From NCBI RefSeq assembly GCF_018228765.1, contig NZ_CP073695.1:124001-188000 (forward strand): a DNA stretch of 64,000 nt, written 5' to 3'. Positions 16,829 through 27,790 of this stretch are shown here, piece by piece. The notes under the pieces were generated by a model that was given only the letters and a program-made list of their open reading frames with translations, ran no database searches and was not told where the DNA came from. The DNA comes from Halorubrum ruber (GTDB lineage: Archaea; Halobacteriota; Halobacteria; Halobacteriales; Haloferacaceae). Every line of letters starts with the position of its first letter. Position 1 is the first letter of the stretch. A program made the translations under genes and the position numbers.

Positions 16829-17641
16829 TCAGCCGCTCGTCTCCTCGCGCGCCGTCTCGACCCACCCCGGCTCCGACACCGTCGCGCCGAGGTCCCGGTA
16901 GTCGATGTCGACGTCGACGGTCGCCTCCTGCCCGTCGTGCTCGCCCGCCCACGACTGGACGAGCCGCGGCACCACGCCGGACTCGTACACGTGAACGGTC
17001 GCTGACGCCGTCTCGACGGTCTCGGGGATGTTCCGGTCGCCCTCGAAGGCGTCGGCCGCGAACCGCGCGGTCGGCTCGCCGCGCACCTCGCCGCCGCCGT
17101 CGCTCGTCGGGTTCCACAGGTTCAGCCCCTCGTACTCCGTCTCGCCGCCCTCGGTCTGCCCCTCGACGCGGATTCCTGTCACCACCTCGGAGCGCATCGC
17201 CGACTCGAACTCCGCCGCCGACCGGTCCGTCGACTGGCGGGCGTACCGCGTCCCGTCGGCGGTCCGCCGGCGGATGAACGCCGTCCCGTCGGCGACGTAC
17301 AGCTCCGAGACGTCCGGCTCGTCGGTCTCGGTCACCTCCTGTCGCACGTACTGGCGCCCGTTTTCGAGGTCGTACCGCGACTCGTACTCCTGTGAGGGGA
17401 GCCACGGGCTCGGCTCCGCGTCGCCCTCGTGGCTCGTCGCCGCCGTCGACGAGAGTGTGGCGCCCCCGGCGTCGACGAGCGCGTCGGCGTGTCGCTCCGC
17501 GAGCGTCGCGACGTCGAGGCCGTCCTCCGCCCGCCAGTCGGCGTCGGGGAAGGGTCGCTCCGCCGAGTCGCCGCCGAGACAACCGGCGGCGCCGACCGCG
17601 GCTCCGGCGCCGACCCCGGCGAGGAAGCGTCTCCGGTTCAT
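16829..17641 (-). CDS. Tat-exported lipoprotein of unknown function
   Basis: A 270-residue protein. The N-terminus NRRRFLAGVGAGAAVGAAGC has a twin-arginine motif and a lipobox Cys at 20, so it is a Tat-exported, lipid-anchored surface protein as is common in haloarchaea. The mature part (ERHADALVDAGGATLSS, later VHVYESGVVPRLVQSW) resembles haloarchaeal proteins with a LolA/LppX-like beta fold, but I cannot name a family with certainty. It lies on the same strand inside the otherwise conserved nusA-rpsL gap, 46 bp after nusA, which is unusual for this operon. Confidence 0.75.
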   Translation of the reverse strand: MNRRRFLAGVGAGAAVGAAGCLGGDSAERPFPDADWRAEDGLDVATLAERHADALVDAGGATLSSTAATSHEGDAEPSPWLPSQEYESRYDLENGRQYVRQEVTETDEPDVSELYVADGTAFIRRRTADGTRYARQSTDRSAAEFESAMRSEVVTGIRVEGQTEGGETEYEGLNLWNPTSDGGGEVRGEPTARFAADAFEGDRNIPETVETASATVHVYESGVVPRLVQSWAGEHDGQEATVDVDIDYRDLGATVSEPGWVETAREETSG

Positions 17642-17686
17642 ACGACGAGAAACGGGCGGGGCGGCAAAAGGGCGCGGGTTCCCGGC

Positions 17687-18106
17687 TCAGGTCAGCTGGA
17701 CGTCGTCGATGTCGTAGTGCCGCTCCGCGAGCTGGCGGGCAGTCTCGATGTTCGCGCCCTCCGCGCCGATGGCGACGCCCCGGTCCGCTTCGTCGACCTC
17801 GACGTACGCCACGCGGTCGTTCTGCTCGGAGATGGTGACGGCGTTGACGGCCGCCGGCGCGAGCGCGCTCGCGACGAACGCCTCGGCGGTGTCGGCGTCC
17901 TCGACCAGTTCGATCGACTTGTCGAGCCGCCGCTCGGCCTCCGCGACGGTCTCGCCGCCCTGGCCGATCGCGCTCGCCATCTCGCCGGCCGGGACCACGA
18001 ACACGAGCCGGTCGCCCTCCACGAGGCAGTCCGTCGGCGTGACCCCGGTCAGCTCGTCGAACCGACCGATGTACTGCCGCGCCTCGTCGGAGAGCTCGAC
18101 GTACAT
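17687..18106 (-). CDS. nusA: NusA-like transcription factor, KH domains only
   Basis: The 139-residue archaeal NusA consists of two KH domains and lacks the N-terminal RNA-polymerase-binding and S1 domains of bacterial NusA. KH loops are visible at GEMASAIGQGGETVAEAERR and GVAIGAEGANIETARQLA. It binds nascent RNA and is thought to modulate termination or rRNA transcription. Its position after rpoA'' is standard; the genes share one base at 18106. Confidence 0.92.
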   Translation of the reverse strand: MYVELSDEARQYIGRFDELTGVTPTDCLVEGDRLVFVVPAGEMASAIGQGGETVAEAERRLDKSIELVEDADTAEAFVASALAPAAVNAVTISEQNDRVAYVEVDEADRGVAIGAEGANIETARQLAERHYDIDDVQLT

Positions 18107-20790
18107 TAGTCGTCGCTCACGACGCGCGACCCCATCCGGAGGTCGACGTCGCCGGTCCCCATCGAGATGGGCTTGCCGGCGATGACGTTCTCGATGACGC
18201 CGTCGAGGTCGTCGTACTCGCCGTGGATCGCGGCGTCGAGCAGGTGGTTGACCGTCACCTCGAACGCCGCGCGCGCGAGCACCGAGTCCTTGTTGCCGGA
18301 GATGCCGTGCCGGCCGATCGATTCGATCTCGCCGTTGTTCGTCATGATGTCGGCGACGAGCATGAGGTGGCGGACGTTCACGTCGTCGAGCCCCTGCTCT
18401 TCGAGCGTGTTCTTCGTCTCGTCGATGATCGTCTCGCGGGCGGCCTCGACCCCGAGGTTGCGGTAGATCTCGTGGATGTTGTTACACGTCGTCCGCGAGG
18501 CGTCGACGCCCTCGATGTCGAGGGTGTCGCCGAACGCCGACCCCTCGGTGTAGAGGACGAACTCCTCGTCGCCGTCGATCTCCTCTTTGCGGATGACGAC
18601 GCGCTCGATCTCCTCGATCCCCTTGAACACGATCTCCCGGAGCTTCTCGACGAGCTGGAGCAGCTCGCGGTAGCTCGGCTCGTTGGGACCGAACTCGATG
18701 ACCGTGCCGGCCTGCCGGGCGTCGACGCCCAGCGAGTCCTCGATCGTCTCGGCGATGATCTCCGCGACCTCCGTCGCGTCGGAGTGGGTTGGCCACCGCT
18801 CCAAGAGCGTGTCGTCGTTTAAGTCGATCCGGACCAGCATGTCTGCGACGTTCGTCGACACGTCGCCGAGCGCGAGGATGCGCGTGGCCTCGATCGACCA
18901 GACGACCTCGTGAGCCTTCTCGCGGTCGGTCGCGTACTCGCCGTCGAGGTGGACCGTCATCATCGGCGTGTCCGGCGTCTTCCGGGCGTCCACCAGCTCG
19001 ATGAGCCGGGGGAGCCCCTGCGTGACGTCGATTTCTGCGACGCCAGCGTAGTGGAACGTGTTCATCGTGTTGTGCGTCACGACGCCTTCTGCCGTGGTGA
19101 ACGTCTCCAGTCCCTCGACGGAGAAGTCGTACACGTGGTCGTGTTCCGTCGGTACGGCTTCGATCGACTCGATGCGGTCCCACACAACGTCGCCATCGAC
19201 CGCCTGACGGAGTTCGTCGAGCGCCTCCGAGTCGACGCCGGCCTCCTCCGCTTCGTCAACGAGCCGTCGGAGCCGGGAGCGGCCGATCCGCTGGCGGTTC
19301 GACGCCGCGTTTACCTGTCGGCTCGGAATGCCGGCGTCGGACGCGACCTCGCGGAGCGCGTCACCGAAGTTCGGAACCTGATCGGTGGCGTCCGGCCCCG
19401 TCTCATCGATTTCGGCGGCCGCGGCGTCGAGTTCGTCCCCCCGCTCGCCGACCATCCCGATCCGGTCGGCGAAGCGCTGGACGTGTTTCTTCGGCACGCG
19501 GAGCGTCCGCGACGCGTCCTGTTCGCCGAGTGTCGCGTACACGTCGAAGCGAGCGAGCAGCAGCGCGATTCCCGCGGTGAGCCGGTCGCTCGTCGAACTG
19601 GAACGGACCGCGCTTTCCGCGACGTTGCCGTCGCCGCTGAAGTACCCACGGAGCAGCCCCCGGACGAACTCGTCGTTCGCGCCGAACGCGAAGCCCGGAA
19701 CGATCTTCCGCTCGTCTTCCGTACACGCAGCGCGCAGGAAGTCGGCGAGGATCGTCCCGTTCACGCGAACGTCGTAACCGCGGGCGAACCCGCTGTCGTT
19801 CTCGTACTCGTTCACCGAGAGGTCGAACCGGTCGGCGAACGTTCGAATCCCGTCTTGGAACGTCTCGTCGACGTTCGAGACGGAGACGTAGTGGTCCGTC
19901 AGCGACCCTTCCGCGAGCCACGCGCCGACGAAGAACCCGGTATCCGCGTCGAGCGGGAAGCGTTCCGGGAGACCGACCGTCCCGCCGGTCGGATAGACGG
20001 TCTCTTCGTCGAGGTCTCCCGCGTCGAGCGCGTCGCGCTTGTTGCGGAGCTGATCCGCTCCGACCGGAGCGGTGTCGACGCCGCCGTCAGCGAGCGTCGA
20101 GGTGTACCAGTAATCGGTTGCTGGGAGGTACTCCCGGAGGTCGACCTCGTCGTCGCCGTCGCTCTCGTACGATCCGACGACCGGGAGCCAGTCGCCCGTT
20201 TCGAGCTCGTTGCCGGTGACCGGGACGACCTCGTTGTCGCGTCGGGTGACGAACGAGTGGGCCTTCGTCGCCCGGATCGTCCGACCGGACTCGAGTTCGA
20301 ACCGAAGCAGCTCGTCCGGCGCGTCGTGGCGACTGACCTCTTCGACGGGCTTCCAGCGCACACCCTCGTCGCCGTCGAGGCTGAGCGTCTCCAGCCCGTC
20401 GGGCGCGAGCCCGACCTCGTGGTCGTCTACTGACCGGGACTCGCGGGACGTGAGTACCTCGTCGACGAGCGGACCGATCTCGACGATGTCGGTCGTTCCG
20501 TTCCGCCGAACCACGACGCGCTCGTCGTGCGGGACGCTCATCTGCGTCCCGGGCTCGCCGATCGACTGCGCCGAGACCGTCCCGACCGGGTCGAGCGGGT
20601 CGACCCGCGTCTGCTCGTAGCGGTTCACGACGCCCTCGACGATATCGGTCGCCTGTTCGATGGTAACTTCGCCGGCCTCCTCGGCCTTCCGGTCGATGGC
20701 GTCGTACACCTTCGTCTTGAGTCGGCGGGGGAGCTCGGTCGCCTCCACGACCGCCTCCATGTCGTCGGTGACGCCGTCGTACTCAGTCAT
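18106..20790 (-). CDS. rpoA2: RNA polymerase subunit A'' (Rpo1C) with intein
   Basis: An 894-codon precursor. The extein parts, residues 1-84 and 575-894, join to a normal 404-residue A''. They include [12 protein letters not shown] followed after splicing by [18 protein letters not shown], the conserved trigger-loop region of the largest subunit, and [19 protein letters not shown] near the C-terminus. A'' forms the C-terminal third of the large subunit and pairs with A' encoded just upstream (8 bp overlap). A 490-residue intein (separate entry) interrupts it. Correct splicing is needed for a functional polymerase. Confidence 0.95.
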   Translation of the reverse strand: MTEYDGVTDDMEAVVEATELPRRLKTKVYDAIDRKAEEAGEVTIEQATDIVEGVVNRYEQTRVDPLDPVGTVSAQSIGEPGTQMSVPHDERVVVRRNGTTDIVEIGPLVDEVLTSRESRSVDDHEVGLAPDGLETLSLDGDEGVRWKPVEEVSRHDAPDELLRFELESGRTIRATKAHSFVTRRDNEVVPVTGNELETGDWLPVVGSYESDGDDEVDLREYLPATDYWYTSTLADGGVDTAPVGADQLRNKRDALDAGDLDEETVYPTGGTVGLPERFPLDADTGFFVGAWLAEGSLTDHYVSVSNVDETFQDGIRTFADRFDLSVNEYENDSGFARGYDVRVNGTILADFLRAACTEDERKIVPGFAFGANDEFVRGLLRGYFSGDGNVAESAVRSSSTSDRLTAGIALLLARFDVYATLGEQDASRTLRVPKKHVQRFADRIGMVGERGDELDAAAAEIDETGPDATDQVPNFGDALREVASDAGIPSRQVNAASNRQRIGRSRLRRLVDEAEEAGVDSEALDELRQAVDGDVVWDRIESIEAVPTEHDHVYDFSVEGLETFTTAEGVVTHNTMNTFHYAGVAEIDVTQGLPRLIELVDARKTPDTPMMTVHLDGEYATDREKAHEVVWSIEATRILALGDVSTNVADMLVRIDLNDDTLLERWPTHSDATEVAEIIAETIEDSLGVDARQAGTVIEFGPNEPSYRELLQLVEKLREIVFKGIEEIERVVIRKEEIDGDEEFVLYTEGSAFGDTLDIEGVDASRTTCNNIHEIYRNLGVEAARETIIDETKNTLEEQGLDDVNVRHLMLVADIMTNNGEIESIGRHGISGNKDSVLARAAFEVTVNHLLDAAIHGEYDDLDGVIENVIAGKPISMGTGDVDLRMGSRVVSDD
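19069..20538 (-). other. Intein with LAGLIDADG homing endonuclease in rpoA''
   Basis: Intein residues 85-574 of the precursor. It starts with Ser (S85, after GEPGTQM) and ends VVTHN, followed by Thr. Splicing blocks: A at [15 protein letters not shown] at [12 protein letters not shown] (170-180, TxxH), F and G at [13 protein letters not shown] and EGVVTHN. The endonuclease has two LAGLIDADG-like motifs, [12 protein letters not shown] (286-297) and [12 protein letters not shown] (379-390), with acidic residues E294 and D387 in place, so it may still cleave. It sits in the most conserved stretch of A''. Confidence 0.92.
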
Positions 20791-23716
20791 CGGACTCCAC
20801 CCCCGGCCCGCCGGCCTTGTTGAGCCCTGGCCCGGCGTGCTCCGAGAGGTTCGTCGGCGGCTCGCGCTCGCCGAGGAACCGCTCCTTCTCCTCGTCGGAG
20901 GCGAACTCGGCGTCGACGACGCGGTCGACGATGCCGTCGACGTCGATGCCGTCCTCCTCGCCGGAGGAGACCTTCACCGGCGAGGTGCCGTCCTCGCCGA
21001 ACTCGAACTGGACGATCCGGCCCGAGGTGTCCCGAACCGTGCCGTCGTACTGCGCCTCCAACTCGGAGAGCGCGTTGATGAGCCGCCGCTGGAGGTAGCC
21101 GGACTTGGAAGTCCGGACCGCCGTGTCGACGAGCCCCTCGCGGCCGCCCATCGCGTGGAAGAAGAACTCCTGGGGCGTGAGCCCGCCGCGGTAGGAGTTC
21201 TCCACGAAGCCGTGCGCCTCCGAGGAGAGGTCGTTCGGCCGGTAATGCGAGAGCGTCCGGTCCTCGTAGCCGCGGTTGATCCGCTCGCCGCGGACCGCCT
21301 GCTGGCCGACCGAGCCGGCCATCTGCGTCAGGTTCAGCATCGAGCCGCGGGCGCCCGAGCGGGCCATCACGACCGCCGGGTTGTCGTCGCCGAAGTGCTG
21401 GTCGGCGATCTCCCCGGCCGAGTCGCGGGCCTTCCCGAGCGTCTGCATGATCTTCATCTCGAGCGTCTCGTCGACGCCGCGGCCCGGGAGCGACTCAAGC
21501 TCGCCGGCCTCGTACGTCTCGATGAGCTCCTGAACGCGGTCGTAGGCGCTCTCGATCGCCTCGTCGACCTGCTCTTCGGCCTCCGGCGGGATCGACTCGT
21601 CGTCGATCCCGATCGAGAACCCGAAGTTCATGATCGCGCGCATCGCCAGCGACGCGATCTCGTTGATGAACACGCGGGCGCGGGTCTCCCCGTACTCCTT
21701 GGTGAGCGTGTCGACGACCTCGCCGCCGAACGCGCCGACCGCGTCCTCGTCGATGGTCCCCTCGATCAGCTGGCCGTCCTCGATGACGACGCTGTCGCCG
21801 GCCGAGGAGGTAAAGGAGAGATCCAGATCGTCTGGGAGCAGCTCCGAGAACAGCGTCCGGCCGGTCCAGAACTCGCGGCCGTCGTCGTCGACGCCGTCCG
21901 CCTCGGGCAGCTCGTCCACGCGCGTGGCGCGCAGCAGGTCCAGCGCCTGCGTCTCCGTGAACTCGGGGTTCGAGTGGGTGAGGAGGTAGGTGCCGGAGAT
22001 GTGGTCCTGGATCGCGCCGATGATGTTCCCGCCGAAGCGGGGCGAGAGGATCTGCTCTTGGACGCGCATAAGGACGCGGGCCTCGGCGCGGGCCTCCTCG
22101 TTCTGGAGCGCGTGCATGTTCATCTCGTCGCCGTCGAAGTCGGCGTTGTACGGCGGACAGACGACGGTGTTGAGCCGGAACGTCTTGTACGGCATCACCA
22201 CGACCTCGTGGGCCATGATGGACATCCGGTGCAGCGAGGGCTGGCGGTTGAAGATCACGATGTCGCCGTCGACGAGGTGGCGGTTTACCTCCCAGTCGGC
22301 CTCGACTTTTTCGGCCAGCTCCTCGCAGTTCTTCTCGGTCACCTTCAGCCGGCGACCGTCGGGGCGGCGCACGTAGTTGGCGCCGGGGTGGGCCTCGGGG
22401 CCGTTCCGGACGTACTGGCGCGCCTCCTCGACGTTGCGCTCGGTGACGTTGAGCGTCTGGGTCATCTCCTTCGCCACGCGGTCGGGCACGCCGACCTCGT
22501 TCAGCGAGAGCGTCGGGTCCGGCGAGATAACGGTACGAGCGGAGAAGTTGACGCGCTTCCCGGAGAGCGATCCGCGGAAGCGGCCCTCCTTCCCCTTCAG
22601 CCGCTGGCTGAGGGTCTTGAGGGGGCGGCCGGAGCGGTGTCGCGCCGGCGGCGTCCCGCTGATCTCGTTGTCGACGAACGTGGTGACGTGGTACTGTAAG
22701 AGCTCCCAGAGGTCCTCGATGATCAGCTGCGGGGCGCCCGCCTCGCGGTTCTCCATGAACCGCTGGTTGATCCGGATGATGTCGACCAGCTTGTGCGTGA
22801 GGTCGTCCTCGGAGCGCTGGCCGTTGTCCAGCGTGATGGAGGGACGGGTGGTCACCGGCGGCACCGGCAGCACCGTCAGGATCATCCACTCCGGGCGGGA
22901 GTGCTCGGAGTCGATGCCGAGGACCTCGAGGTCCTCGTCCGGAATGTCCTCGAACCAGTCGCGGATGTCCGAGGGCATCAGCTTGTTCATGTCCTCCTCG
23001 GTGAGGTCGACGTCTAACGCCTTCTCGATGGCGCGGCGGTCCTCCTTGCGCGGGCGGAACTCGCCGGCCATGATCTCGTTGATCCGGTCGACGGCGATGT
23101 CGGTCTCGTCGGCGAGCTCCTGCGGCGAGGTGCCCGGGTCGTCCGCCTCCTCGTCGGGCTGCATCGCGGCCGCGATGCGCTCGGAGTAGTCGCCCGAGAG
23201 CACGTCCTGGACCTCGTAGTACGTGGTCGGCTTCTCGTGTTTGATGTCCGCCTGCGGCTCGCCGCAGAACGGACAGGTGGACGCCTTCCGGGCCTGCCGG
23301 ACGGCGGCCTTCAGCACGTCGTGCTCGTCGTCGCCCAGCTCCTTCGCCCGCTCGTAGCGGTCGCGGAACTCGTCGCGCTGCGCCTCGTCCAAGGCGAGCT
23401 TCCCGCACTCGCGGCACGTCGAGCGGAGCAGCCGCCGGATGAGCTTGGTGAAGCCCACGTGGATGACCGGGGCGGCCAGCTCGATGTGGCCGAAGTGGCC
23501 GTTACAGGAGCCGGAGTGGGAGCCGCAGGTTCGACACTCTAAGCCGGGGTCGATGACGCCCAGTCGCGGGTCCATCAGCCCCATGTCGATCGGATAGCCG
23601 TCGTCGTCGTACGTGTCGGCCGTGATCACCTTCGTCGCGGACATGTCCCGGTACGTCTCCGGGTCCATGAGGCCGAAGTCGATCCCGCCGAGCACTTTCG
23701 GTGTTTGCGTTGACAT
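20783..23716 (-). CDS. rpoA1: RNA polymerase subunit A' (Rpo1N)
   Basis: A 977-residue N-terminal two-thirds of the largest polymerase subunit. The catalytic Mg2+ loop is [13 protein letters not shown]-terminal zinc sites are [17 protein letters not shown] and the CRECGK...CPFCG pair, and the bridge-helix region contains [21 protein letters not shown]. It lies between rpoB' (adjacent, no gap) and rpoA'' (8 bp overlap). It is intact in this sequence. Confidence 0.97.
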   Translation of the reverse strand: MSTQTPKVLGGIDFGLMDPETYRDMSATKVITADTYDDDGYPIDMGLMDPRLGVIDPGLECRTCGSHSGSCNGHFGHIELAAPVIHVGFTKLIRRLLRSTCRECGKLALDEAQRDEFRDRYERAKELGDDEHDVLKAAVRQARKASTCPFCGEPQADIKHEKPTTYYEVQDVLSGDYSERIAAAMQPDEEADDPGTSPQELADETDIAVDRINEIMAGEFRPRKEDRRAIEKALDVDLTEEDMNKLMPSDIRDWFEDIPDEDLEVLGIDSEHSRPEWMILTVLPVPPVTTRPSITLDNGQRSEDDLTHKLVDIIRINQRFMENREAGAPQLIIEDLWELLQYHVTTFVDNEISGTPPARHRSGRPLKTLSQRLKGKEGRFRGSLSGKRVNFSARTVISPDPTLSLNEVGVPDRVAKEMTQTLNVTERNVEEARQYVRNGPEAHPGANYVRRPDGRRLKVTEKNCEELAEKVEADWEVNRHLVDGDIVIFNRQPSLHRMSIMAHEVVVMPYKTFRLNTVVCPPYNADFDGDEMNMHALQNEEARAEARVLMRVQEQILSPRFGGNIIGAIQDHISGTYLLTHSNPEFTETQALDLLRATRVDELPEADGVDDDGREFWTGRTLFSELLPDDLDLSFTSSAGDSVVIEDGQLIEGTIDEDAVGAFGGEVVDTLTKEYGETRARVFINEIASLAMRAIMNFGFSIGIDDESIPPEAEEQVDEAIESAYDRVQELIETYEAGELESLPGRGVDETLEMKIMQTLGKARDSAGEIADQHFGDDNPAVVMARSGARGSMLNLTQMAGSVGQQAVRGERINRGYEDRTLSHYRPNDLSSEAHGFVENSYRGGLTPQEFFFHAMGGREGLVDTAVRTSKSGYLQRRLINALSELEAQYDGTVRDTSGRIVQFEFGEDGTSPVKVSSGEEDGIDVDGIVDRVVDAEFASDEEKERFLGEREPPTNLSEHAGPGLNKAGGPGVESDD

Positions 23717-25545
23717 CTAAATCGCGTCCTCCAGTTCGAGTTTCGGTCGGATGCCGAGGGCGATCATCTCGTCGAGCAGGAGCTTGAACGCGTAGCTAAC
23801 CTCCAGCTCGTGGATGTCGTCCTCGTCGCCCGTCACCGGGTCGTACACGCGGCGCTGCTCGCGGTCCTCGACGGCGACGAGCCCGGTTTCCGCGGAGACG
23901 TGGACCGTCTCGGCGTCCGAGGACTCTAACAGTCGCTCGTTGAGCACCATCGACGCGCCGTGGCCGATGATCGTGTCGCGCTCCATCTCCCCGACGCGCA
24001 GCCCGCCCTCGCGGGCCCGCCCCTCGGTCGGCTGGCGCGTGAGCACCTGGACCGGCCCGCGCGAGCGGGCGTGGAGCTTGTTCGACACCATGTGGTACAG
24101 CTTGTGGTAGAAGATCGTCCCGACGAAGATCTCGGCGTCGATCTTCTCGCCGGTGACGCCGGAGTACATGACCTCCTTGCCGGAGGATTCGAAGCCGTGT
24201 TCCTCTAACTGGTCACGGAGCTCCTCCTCGTCTTCGCCCTGGAACGGCGTGCCGTCGACCCGCGAGCCGCGCAGCGAGCCGACCTTGCCGCCGAGCATCT
24301 CCAGCACGTGGCCGACCGTCATCCGCGACGGCAGCGCGTGCGGGTTCATCACGAGGTCGGGGACGACCCCTCTTCGGTAAACGGCATGTCCTCCTGGGGC
24401 GCGAGGTGGCCCACGACGCCCTTCTGGCCGTGTCGGGACGCGAACTTGTCGCCCAGCTCGGGGACGCGCTGGTCGCGCACCTTCACCTTCGAGAGCTTGG
24501 AGCCGTCCTCGCCCTCCATCAGCGTCACGGTGTCGACGACGCCCGACTCGCCCGAGCGCATCGTCACCGAGGTCTCGCGGCGCTTCTGCGGGGAGAGCCC
24601 GCCCATGTCGTCGGGCTCCTCAAGGAAGCGCGGCGGGCTGGTCTTGCCGAGCAGCACCGAGGACTCGTCGACCTTCGTCTCGGGGTTGACGAGGCCGTCC
24701 TCGTCGAGGTGCGTGTAGGCGTCCTCGCCGCGGGCGCCGCGCACGTCCTGTTCGGGGATCTCGAAGCGGTCCTCCTGACCGCCGGGGTAGCGGCGCTCCT
24801 CGCCCTCGTAGGTCCGGAAGAAGTGCGAGCGGGTGAGCGCGCGGTCGACGGAGCCCTGATTCATCACGAGGGCGTCCTCGATGTTGAAGCCCTCGTAGGA
24901 CATCACGGCGACGACGAAGTTCTGCGCCGCCGGCCGCTTGTCGAAGCTGATCTGGTCGGACGTCTGCGTCTTCACCATCGCCAGCTGCGGGTAGTGGAGG
25001 AGGTGCTGACGCGTGTCGGGCCGGATCCGGTAGTTCGCGGAGGGGAGCCCGAGCGACTGCTTCATCATCCCCGCGCCCATCGTAATCCGGGGCGAGGCGT
25101 TGTGCTCGGGGTACGGGATCATCCCCGCGCCGATGCCGAAGACGAGCTGCGGGTCGATCTCGAGGTGCGTGTGGTCCTCGGTCACGTCCTCCTCGTCGAC
25201 GGCGACGAGGATGTCCTCCTCCTCCTCGGCGTCGATGAACTCGACGTAGCCGCGCTCGACGAGGTCCTCGAACTCCACGTCGCCGCGTTCGAGCGCCTCG
25301 ATCTCCTCGTCGCCGAGGAGCGGCTCGCCGTTCTCGACGACGATGAGCGGGCGCCGCGCCCGCCCCGCGTCGGCGTTGACGATGACCTCGCGGGTCCGGT
25401 CTTTCACCGAGACGTTCACCATCTCCGAGACGTCGCCGCGGCGGCGCGCCTCGCGGATCTGTTCGGCGAGCTCGTCCGGGTTCTCGTGGGTGCCCACGAG
25501 GCTCCCGTTGACGTACACCTTCGCTTCGCGTTCTGCTTGTGCCAT
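23717..25545 (-). CDS. rpoB1: RNA polymerase subunit B' (Rpo2C), one-base frameshift in sequence
   Basis: Two frames (25545 to about 24367 and 24352 to 23717) make one 609-residue B' subunit if one C is restored in CCCC at 24367-24370 on the plus strand. The first carries [20 protein letters not shown] and [13 protein letters not shown] (the nucleotide-binding region). The second begins at [21 protein letters not shown] and ends with [15 protein letters not shown]. The join should read [20 protein letters not shown] but reads EEGSSPTS-stop. Since the gene is essential, a sequencing or assembly error is far more likely than a pseudogene. Start ATG 25545 lies two bases after the rpoB'' stop. 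Confidence 0.9.
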
Positions 25546-25547
25546 GA

Positions 25548-27112
25548 TCAGTCGTCCGCCGTCTGTCGTTCGACGCCCTCGATGCCGGGGATCCCCTCGA
25601 CACCCATCGACGCCAGTTCTCGTTTCAGCCCCTGTTCGTCCTCGACCGTCTGTGACAGCTCCATCGCCTGCGCGAAATTCTTCACGAGCCCGCAGTTCGG
25701 TCCCTCCGGCGTCTCGGAGGGACAGATGCGACCCCACTGGGTCGCGTGGAGGTCCCGCGCCTCGAAGTGCGGCTGCGACCGCGACAGCGGCGAGCGCAGG
25801 CGCCGGAGGTGCGAGAGCACGCCCATGTAGTCCGTCCGGTCGACGAGCTGGGAGACGCCCGAGCGGCCGCCGACCCAGTTCCCGGTCGCGATCGGGTGTT
25901 CGAGCCGCTCGGTCAACACGTCGGAGCGCACGACGGTGTTGACGGTGAGCTGCCGGTTCCGCATGTTGGCGCGTTCGAGCTGGTACTTCACGTCGCGCGC
26001 CAGCTTGTTCAGGGCGGTGCGGAACAGGTCGCGCATCAGGTCACCGGAGACCTTCAGGCGCTTGTTCGCGTAGTGGTCCTTATCGTCGGCCTCCCGGCGG
26101 TCGAGGGCGAGCTCGAAGCACGCCTCGGCCATCCGGCAGAGGTAGTACGCCTTGTTGATCCGCACGTCCTCCTCGTCGACGCCCTCCTCGTGGAGGTGCG
26201 GCAGGAGGTAGCGGTCGATGACGTAGTTCGCCCGCTTGAGCTGGTAGTTCTTCCCCTGACCGGAGGCGACGCGCTCGCCGAGGGTCTCGATCGCCCCTCG
26301 GTCGTCTGGACGTCGGCCTCCTCTAAGTTCTCCAGCATGAACTTCACGATCTCGGGGTCGTCAGAGACGCGGTGGACAATCTCCTCGTCGGACTCGAGTC
26401 CGAGCGCCCGGACGAGGGTCACGAAGTCGATGGAGCCGGAGACGGAGGGGAACGACACTTCGAGCAGCCCCTCGCGGTTGCGCTCACAGAGTACCAAGGC
26501 GCGGTACCCGCGGCGCTGGGAGAACGTCTTCGCGACCTGAATCTCGTCGCCGTACTTCGAGTCGTACTCCGCGAGGATCTTGTTCGGCGCCAGGTCCTCC
26601 GAGGTCATCAGCACGCGCTCGGAGCCGTTGACGATGAAGTAGCCGCCGGGGTCGACGGGGTCCTCGCCGATGTCGATGAGCTCCTCGTCGGAGAAGCCCG
26701 CCATGTTACACTTGTTCGAGCCGACCATGATCGGCATCCGGCCGACCTTGGTCTCGGTCGTGTCGACGACCTCCTCGGGCTCGTCCTCGCCGCCGCGCAC
26801 GATGGACATCTCCATGAACACGGGCGCCGAGTAGGTGATGTTTCGGAGCCGCGCCTCCTGTGGGTACAGCAGCTCCTCGGAGCCGTCGGCCTCGCGGACG
26901 CGCGGGGTGACCATCCGCACGTCGCCGAGCTCGACGTACACCGGCTCCTGACCCTCCTTGTCGCCGATGTCCGTCTCGATGGTCTCCTTCTCGTCGACGA
27001 CTTCCTGCATGCCGCGGTCCAGGAAGTTGTTGAACGAGCGGAAGTGGTGTTCGGCGAGCCGTTCGTCCGAGAAGTACTCGCGTGAAACCACGCGTCGGTC
27101 TTGCCTGTTCAT
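25548..27112 (-). CDS. rpoB2: RNA polymerase subunit B'' (Rpo2N), one-base frameshift in sequence
   Basis: Frames 27112 to about 26294 and about 26294 to 25548 make a 521-residue B'' if one C is restored in CCCC at 26294-26297 (plus strand). The N-terminal part has [20 protein letters not shown] and [21 protein letters not shown]. The C-terminal part has [37 protein letters not shown] and [18 protein letters not shown]. The break follows [11 protein letters not shown]'' corresponds to the N-terminal half of bacterial beta. It overlaps rpoH by four bases. Confidence 0.9.
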
Positions 27113-27339
27113 GAGACGACTAATCGGTACACGACCGCCTCGTCGGTCGTTCGGGAGTCGCGAACGATCTTCACCACGTCGCCGACCTCGGCCTCGTCGG
27201 GGAGCGCGGGATCCGTGCGTTTGATCTTCGGTAAGTTCGTTTTCTTCACGTCGTACTCCGCCAGGACCTCCTCGACCTCTTCGGGGTCGTCGAGGAGAAC
27301 GTGGTCCGGGACGAGTTCGTGTTGGCTTACGTCTACCAT
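27109..27339 (-). CDS. rpoH: RNA polymerase subunit H (Rpo5)
   Basis: A 76-residue archaeal Rpo5/eukaryotic Rpb5 C-domain homologue. Typical sequence is [30 protein letters not shown], then TDPALP and [11 protein letters not shown]. It forms part of the lower jaw. It is the first gene of the rpoHB''B'A'A''-nusA operon, and its stop overlaps the rpoB'' start. Confidence 0.95.
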   Translation of the reverse strand: MVDVSQHELVPDHVLLDDPEEVEEVLAEYDVKKTNLPKIKRTDPALPDEAEVGDVVKIVRDSRTTDEAVVYRLVVS

Positions 27340-27379
27340 GGGTGCTGGTGGTGGGGAGAAGCTATCACGAGATACTACA

Positions 27380-27392
27380 GATACGTATATAC
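27380..27392 (-). promoter_or_regulatory. Promoter of the RNA polymerase operon
   Basis: GCGTATATACGTA lies about 42-54 bp before the rpoH ATG, leaving a short 5' leader of roughly 20 nt. A C/A-rich CCACCACCAGCACC run precedes the ATG. Confidence 0.5.
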
Positions 27393-27577
27393 GCCAGCGG
27401 CATAAGAGTTACCAAGCGCTGCCGCGCGCGGCTCACGGGCCGGGGCGTTCGACACTCCCACACACGCGAGGTCGACACAAAAGCATACCGGCCGCGACCG
27501 CGATTGCCCCCTCGGCGTCGCGGCTCGGACGCCCCAATTCCCTGTCACCGACCCGCACTCCCGTCAGGGATGACAAG

Positions 27578-27586
27578 CCTTATTTG
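27578..27586 (+). promoter_or_regulatory. Possible promoter of the tRNA-Asp pair
   Basis: CCTTATTTG lies about 33 bp before the first tRNA-Asp. Confidence 0.4.
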
Positions 27587-27615
27587 CCAGACAGGGGTAC
27601 GAACTGATGCGACAA

Positions 27616-27688
27616 GCCCGGATGGTGTAGTGGCCCATCATACGACCCTGTCACGGTCGTGACGCGGGTTCAAATCCCGCTCCGGGCG
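27616..27688 (+). tRNA. tRNA-Asp (GUC), copy 1
   Basis: 73 nt with a full cloverleaf. The acceptor GCCCGGA pairs with TCCGGGC, followed by discriminator G. The anticodon loop is CTGTCAC in a CGACC/GGTCG stem, giving GUC. The T arm is CGGG-TTCAAAT-CCCG. CCA is not encoded. It is identical to copy 2. Confidence 0.95.
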
Positions 27689-27717
27689 TCCCCCGTTTCG
27701 GGGCGCTGTCGCTGTTT

Positions 27718-27790
27718 GCCCGGATGGTGTAGTGGCCCATCATACGACCCTGTCACGGTCGTGACGCGGGTTCAAATCCCGCTCCGGGCG
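27718..27790 (+). tRNA. tRNA-Asp (GUC), copy 2
   Basis: Identical to copy 1; the 29 bp spacer contains a CCCCGTTTCGGGG hairpin. It is followed directly by an array of hairpin units that end in its own 3' tail. Confidence 0.95.

Noticed and set aside
20660-22699. 679-residue open frame on the plus strand
   Set aside because: It lies antisense to rpoA' and is a by-product of high GC codon use; it has a biased Val/Arg/Asp composition and no domain.
24349-26300. Programmed frameshifting in rpoB' and rpoB''
   Set aside because: Slippery sites are not conserved in these genes, and four other unrelated genes show the same one-base loss in G/C runs; error is simpler.
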